The translations under genes and the position numbers were made by a program. The notes under the pieces are model-generated. The model did no database searches. It was not told where the DNA came from and saw nothing but the letters and a program-made list of their open reading frames with translations. Positions 59,469 through 64,000 of a stretch of DNA of 64,000 bases are shown here, one piece after another. This DNA comes from Echria macrotheca (lineage: Eukaryota > Ascomycota > Sordariomycetes > Sordariales > Schizotheciaceae): NCBI GenBank assembly GCA_030411725.1, contig MU839838.1, positions 558,001 to 622,000 of the forward strand. The letters run 5' to 3'. Position 1 is the first letter of the stretch, and every line of letters starts with the position of its first letter.

Positions 59469-60309
59469 ATCACTGCATATTTCACTCTGCTGGAGGGTTC
59501 GCGTGCCTGGTGTTCTTTCGGATAGCTTAGCGGCAGAGAAACCACCTCATCACTGCAGTTTAGTGCTGCTGGAGGACTTATCCTTCAAAGTAGGTATGCT
59601 CCGCCATATTTGGACATTCGGTGGTTACCTATGTCAGATCATTTTTATATCTTTGCCGTGGACTTCTTCGGTCACCAACCGCATTTTCATTGCGTTAGAG
59701 GCTTTATTGGCTTGACTTCTTGGGCCGCCTTCTTAAATAATAAGAGCCAGTCTGGGTGCGTCTGGTGGCCTCAAATTAGAGAGCAGAGGAGGGTAGACCT
59801 AGGTTGTTCAGTTATCATCACATTGTCTAGTTTCTCTAGCCAATTGCTTGGACTGTTGGAATCTTTTCCGAGACCGTGGGGTTCGGCTCGCTGCATTTTT
59901 TGCTCCGCTGGAGGGAAACGATACCGCATCTCCTCCAGACTACCAGAATGTTGATCCTGGCATCACTCCGTTTTCCCTGTCACTACCTAGATGACATGGG
60001 AATATGCGGATAGGTGGTACAGAGAATGAACTAGCAAATACGCTGTCCAGCTTCTCGGGCCGTTGTTATAAGTTGGATTGCTGGGAGAGGGTGGAACTTG
60101 GTCTTTCGCTACCTATCTGTCTGGGAAACGATCCCCAGCGGTGAACATTATCTCTGCAATTTTGACTCTCCCGGAGGGAGTTATTGCCTGCCGTGAGCTG
60201 TCACCTGCTCGTGCTCCGGCCCATCACTGCAATTTCTCGTCTCTAGAGGGAGTGGAAGAATGTTCGTCTTCGACCGACATGTCTCGCTGCATTTTTAGCC
60301 CTATTGGAC
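59469..60309 (+). repeat. Hairpin-repeat field, middle block (6 divergent copies)
   Basis: Copies start at 59469, 59549, 59887, 60149, 60223 and 60282, all + orientation. They keep the (ATC)ACTGCA head and the GGAGGG tail, but the middle differs from the main consensus. Alternative arms still pair: TTTAG with CTGGA in the 59549 copy, CTCC with GGAG in the 59887 copy, and TCTC with GAGG in the 60223 copy. These are older or differently evolved members. Confidence 0.65.
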
Positions 60310-60564
60310 ATTTGTATTGTTGACTTCCGTTGACCAGCCCCTAGTTCTATCGGCTTGATTCATGCGATGCCGATGTGCTGTTAATATCATACTGGTACAT
60401 TAACACCCTCGAACTGGCGGAGGGATGCGCTAGGTATCAGTGAACCCTGACGAAGCTGTTGGCTTATTTGTTCAGAGTCTAGCACTCTCGCGTAAATGAG
60501 AGCCAGGAAAGGAACCATGAAGAAGACAATGGCGGACCGGAACATCACCCTCACCCGGCTCCAA

Positions 60565-61930
60565 ATCACTGCAATTTCTACGTCGGTGGAGGGGATGAAA
60601 ACCGTCATCCCAGTTGCTCCCCGACACTCCATTCTGCGAGGCAGCCTTCCTCTCCTCTATCCCACATCCTCCCGAGATACGTTGAATCCAGGCAAGAGTA
60701 TACTTGTTCGAAAGCCTGTCTCGAGCAGATATTACCTCCAGAATCCACAGCAATAAACATGGAAGAAACAATCCTTCAGATCAAGAATAAGAATCTTTTG
60801 GTCTCACTCCTCAAGTGTGCACACCGCTCTCATCTATCACTGCAATTTCTACGTTGGTAGAGGGGTTGAAAGCACGGCTGAGCTGCATCCCATACCACAA
60901 CCACAACCTTCTTCTCTTCTACCCTCGGTTCCATCCTATAGAAATCCCAAGCAAGAGTATACTTGTTCGAAAGCCAGTCTCGAGTAGATATTACCTCCAG
61001 ACCCACAGCAAGAAACACGGAAGAAGCACTCCTTCAGATCAAGAATAAGAATTTTTTACATCTCCCTTCCTCAAGTGCAGTCACACCAACTTCACCGCAG
61101 GGGTGAGTCAGAGCTTGCGAAAAAAAATGACTGGGTATCGTTGATCCTCGCGTTGTTGAGTCCTGCAGACACGTCGACGCGTCCAGTTCACTGCAATTTC
61201 TACATTGGTAGAGGGGTTGAAAGCAAGGCTGAGCAGCATCCCATAACACAACCCAACCTTCTTCTCTTCTACCCTCAAATCCATCCCATAGAAATCCCAA
61301 GCAAGAATATACTTGTTCGAAAGCCCGTCTCGAGAAGAGTGTTATTCTCAGATCCACAAGTGAAGCCATGAAAAAACCAAGCTGTCAAGTCGAAATGAAA
61401 AGCGAGGTGGGAGGGCAAGAATTAAGAATCACTGCAATTTCGACTCCCCAGAGAGGATGAAAGCACACCCAACTGACACCAGGCCCCCATACCCCGGCCC
61501 AGCCTTCTCTTCCATCCTGTCTTGCGCTCAAATGTTGAACCCAGGCAAAAGTATACTCATTCGAAAGCCTATCTCGAGAAGAGCGTTATTCTCAGATCCA
61601 CAAGTGAAACCACGAAAAGACCAAGCTGTTAAATCGAAATGAAAAACAAGACTTGGACTGCAGACAACCATTGGCGGACGGACGAAGGGCGGAACGAGGG
61701 TGCTAGTTATGCAAACAAGGGTGCTAGCGCTGCAATCACTGCAATTTCTATGTCGCTAGAGAGGATGAAAGCACACCAACTGACACCAGGCCCTCATACA
61801 CCGACCCAGCCTTCTCTTCCATCCTGGCTTTTGCTCCTGAACTGAACCCAGGCAAAAGTATACTCGTTCGAAAGCCCGTCTCAAGCAGATTTTACTTCCA
61901 TATTTATAGCGAAAACCAAAGAAAGACCAA
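60565..61930 (+). repeat. Five decayed 240-350-bp tandem units containing the hairpin core
   Basis: Each unit starts with the hairpin core at 60565, 60836, 61187, 61428 or 61735. It continues through a CTTCTCTTCTACCC-like stretch and contains AAGAGTATACTTGTTCGAA (near 60694, 60953, 61303, 61547 and 61854), then GTCTCGAG and a TCAGATCCACA/CTCCAGA-type stretch. An AAGAATAAGAATC-like sequence precedes the next core in several units. Unit pairs 2/3 and 4/5 are most alike, so the array grew by stepwise duplication. No terminal inverted repeats or coding capacity were seen. Confidence 0.8.
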
Positions 61931-63154
61931 ACCGCCAGACCCAAATAAAAACAAGCAGTTTAAGCTACAAACTGATTGGCGAGGGGATGCTAGGATACCG
62001 TGCTTTCGCCCTGCGGGTCCGCCCTGGCCGATGTACATGATGATTTATCACTGCATTTTCTACGTTGGCAGAGGGGATGAAATTCCGACCACATTTATCG
62101 ACGACACATGGCAACTTATACCTATCACTGCAATTTCTACGTTGGCAGAGGGGTTGAAAACCGTCGCCCCGGTTGCTCCCCGACACTCCACGCTAGGTAC
62201 CTACCAGGCAGCCTTGCTCTCTTCTACCCATCCCACCTATCCCTACCTACATACGCAAGAAAGGTCCGTTAAACCCAGGCAAAGAGACCCATAGTCATTC
62301 GAACACCCGTCTCAAGCAGATGTCCCTTTCGAATCCACACCTGTAAATAAGAAAAAACAAACCCCCAAACATGGGCTTGAGCCATCCGTCCACGGCAATC
62401 TCTACATCAGTATTCCGCAGAGAGATCCAGACACACCAACAAAAGCGTGCAACCTCCTACATAACTGCCCGTCTAAACTCTCTCTGATGGGCCATGGGCA
62501 ACCACCCAAGCACACCCAGGGTGTATCACTGCAATTCCTCCCTCGACAAAGGTGTGCAAGGTCCCGCATGACTGGCCTGATCGGGTCTGAACACCCGAAA
62601 AAAAAAATAACCCCGAGGCTCCTACACTGCAATTCCTCCCTCGCCGGAGGAGATGGACAACTACCTGCACAGTAACTCCTAGAAAGGTAGGGCCAACGTC
62701 CACGCCCCCTCCATTTCAGTATAAATCCTTCCAATCCCCTCGTCGCCAGCGGGTGTACGGGGTGTATAAGAGCCTGGCCGACAAGGGTTGCAGCCTATCA
62801 TGGACGCCAGGAGTCCTAACGTGCTGCGTTGATGCGTTGATGCCCAACTGCCCCAAACACTGCAATTTCTACGTTGGCGGAGGGGATGAAGACTGGGATG
62901 TCAACGAAAACATATGGGGGGAATCAACGAGAGCATCTCACACCTCCACGCCCCCTCCATTACAGTATGAATCCTTCCAATCCCCTCATCGCCAGAGGGT
63001 GTATGGGGTGTACGAGAGCCTGGCCGACAAGGGTTGTAGCCTATCGGGGACGTCTGGAGTACCGTCGCGCTGGGCGCATCTCGAGCTGTCGAGCTGTCGC
63101 CGTGTTATGCCCGAAGGCTTGCACTGCAATTTCTTCGTTGGCGGAGGGGATGAA
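60565..63154 (+). repeat. Hairpin-repeat field, right block (12 copies)
   Basis: Copies start at 60565, 60836, 61187, 61428, 61735, 62047, 62124, 62391, 62525, 62624, 62857 and 63122, all + orientation. The consensus is ATCACTGCAATTTCTAC, loop GTTG/ATTG/GTCG, then GGYRGAGGGGATGAA. Copies at 60836 and 61187 have perfect TCTAC/GTAGA arms. The copy at 62624 has TCCTCC/GGAGGA, a wholly different but perfect 6-bp stem. The copies at 62391, 62525 and 61428 are weaker. No protein frame is conserved through the copies. Confidence 0.85.
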
Positions 63155-63170
63155 GACTCGGATGTCAACG
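62701..63170 (+). repeat. Direct duplication of a ~250-bp segment
   Basis: Segment 62701-62905 is repeated at 62947-63170. The shared parts are ACGCCCCCTCCATT, AATCCTTCCAATCCCCTC, GTGTACGGGGTGTA, AGCCTGGCCGACAAGGGTTG, the hairpin core and GATGTCAACGA. The junction sequences around the second copy again begin with a degenerate third unit. It is a different unit family from the 60.5-61.9 kb array but with the same hairpin core. Confidence 0.85.
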
Positions 63171-63384
63171 AGAACATACCTTATATGGTGGATGGCATCG
63201 ACGAGAGCATCTTGCACCTACACCGCGTTCTCCATTTCGAGGCTTCCTTTAGATGACATTAATGATTCCCTCTTGTGCTCCATCCATCCCATTAGAATCC
63301 CAACAATCCCCAAGACCCAACCAGACGCCCAGTATTTACCCTTAGCTGACACGAAGAAACCCCGACATACGCTGCATAAGACCC

Positions 63385-64000
63385 CTACAAAGCCTTGACA
63401 CTCTGAAAGAACGGGTTGGCAAGCAACTTCTCATCAGCAGCAACCAGCTCCCTCATCCGCGCCACCATCTCCTCCTTGCTCATGCTGCCCCCCTTGACCT
63501 CGTCCTTCCACTTGACCAGCACCTCCTTCAGCAAAGCACTGCCCTCCTCGACGTCCTGCTTGCTGTACTCGACGCCGAGACCGCCAGCCGCGGCGTCGTG
63601 CTTGGTCGTAAAGTCCTCGAGCTCGTCGGCCTTGCGCTTGGCCATCCGGACAACCTTGTCTGGGAAGCGGACCAGCTCGGCGACGTGAATACCAAAACTC
63701 TGGTCGCAGATGCCCTCCTCGACCTTGTAGAGCAGCGTGACCTCGCGCTTCTCGTCCTTACTATTCTTACCCGTCCCGCTGATGTGTGCCGTGACATGGA
63801 GGTTGCGCACCTGCGGATACTGCTCCGCCAGAGCGGTCAGCTCGTGAAAGTGCGTTGCGAAGAGCGCGAAGCAGCCAATCTCCTTGACAATGTGTTCTGA
63901 AATCGCCCACGCCAGCCCGAAACCGTCATACGTCGACGTGCCGCGACCAAGCTCGTCGATGATGATCAGGCTTTCTGCCGTAGCTGACTTGAGGATATTG
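63385..64000 (-). CDS. MSH2: DNA mismatch repair protein Msh2, C-terminal part
   Basis: The gene runs leftwards and is cut by the right window edge, so only the last 205 residues or so are visible. They begin NILKSATAESLIIIDELGRG and continue TSTYDGFGLAWAISEHI and FALFATHFHELTALAEQYPQV, which are the Walker B/D-loop and H-loop of the MutS ATPase. A Msh2-typical tail follows (EEGICDQSFGIHVAELVRFP), with a coiled C-terminus ending NPFFQSVKAL. Msh2 pairs with Msh6 or Msh3 to recognise mismatches and loops. No intron is present in this part. Its stop lies only 231 bp from the last hairpin-repeat copy. Confidence 0.96.
   Translation of the reverse strand, partial: NILKSATAESLIIIDELGRGTSTYDGFGLAWAISEHIVKEIGCFALFATHFHELTALAEQYPQVRNLHVTAHISGTGKNSKDEKREVTLLYKVEEGICDQSFGIHVAELVRFPDKVVRMAKRKADELEDFTTKHDAAAGGLGVEYSKQDVEEGSALLKEVLVKWKDEVKGGSMSKEEMVARMRELVAADEKLLANPFFQSVKAL

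Noticed and set aside
60694..61876. TTGTTCGAAAGCC in the larger units as a tRNA-type B box, making the units SINEs.
   Set aside because: No A box at the right distance, no poly-A or T terminator, and units are tandem rather than dispersed.
53267..63154. Repeat field as a CRISPR array or Cas12a-like repeats (the copies contain AATTTCTAC).
   Set aside because: The genome is fungal, copies are degenerate, spacing runs from 49 bp to hundreds of bp, and there is no cas gene. The AATTTCTAC match to Cas12a repeats is short and its stem partner differs.
53267..63154. Repeat field as a protein-repeat gene (copies read HCNFYVGGGDE in one frame).
   Set aside because: The frame is not maintained between copies, stops interrupt every unit, and other copies keep the hairpin but lose the peptide.
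53267..63154. Repeat-induced point mutation as the cause of repeat divergence.
   Set aside because: Many differences are transitions, but A/T transversions (GCAATT versus GCATTT, GGATGA versus GGTTGA) define groups, and the region is not strongly AT-shifted. RIP cannot be excluded without dinucleotide statistics.

Overview
The window is nuclear DNA of a filamentous ascomycete (Pezizomycotina). I infer Sordariomycetes, perhaps near Chaetomiaceae/Sordariales. The evidence is short introns (about 45-140 nt) with GT..AG ends and CTAAC/CTGAC branch sites, GC-rich third codon positions, CT-rich leaders, and a fungal gene set: a NoxA-type NADPH oxidase, a cytochrome b5-acyl-CoA dehydrogenase fusion, a Zn2Cys6 regulator and a hydrolase-NACHT-ankyrin NLR. 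Gene order looks eukaryotic, with no operons. I saw no rRNA, no convincing tRNA, no intact transposon and no CRISPR array. Exon limits were worked out by hand from reading frame, splice consensus and family conservation.

Layout, 0-31 kb: Zn2Cys6 regulator (+), PS-decarboxylase-like enzyme (-), stand-alone ESCO-type zinc-finger protein (-), V-ATPase assembly factor Vma12 (-) divergent from the COQ1 polyprenyl synthase (+), a small secreted Cys-rich protein (+), an MDR oxidoreductase (+), allantoinase behind several GATA sites (+), PI4P 5-kinase Mss4 (+), COA6 (-) divergent from SYS1 (+), a disordered orphan (-) divergent from glutaryl-CoA dehydrogenase (+), and a Ubc4/5-type E2 (+).

Layout, 31-52 kb: a 4.3-kb gene-poor stretch leads into noxA (+), an ACS-family MFS transporter (+), FEN1 with a 5-nt microexon (+), the cytochrome b5-ACAD fusion (+), complex I subunit NDUFA11/21.3b (-), and ubiquitin protease UBP2 (+).

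Layout, 52-64 kb: this is the accessory part. An NLR gene (alpha/beta-hydrolase, NACHT, seven almost identical ankyrin repeats) sits between blocks of a dispersed ~35-bp repeat. I count 31 copies, all in the same orientation, over about 9.9 kb. Many copies can fold into a short hairpin whose arms change together. Between 60.5 and 63.2 kb the repeat is embedded in larger, decayed 240-350-bp tandem units. The 3' end of MSH2 (-) closes the window.

The housekeeping genes do not form one pathway. Mitochondrial functions (COQ1, COA6, NDUFA11, GCDH) and ubiquitin functions (E2, UBP2) recur. The hairpin-repeat field around the NLR is the least explained signal and my main candidate for something new.
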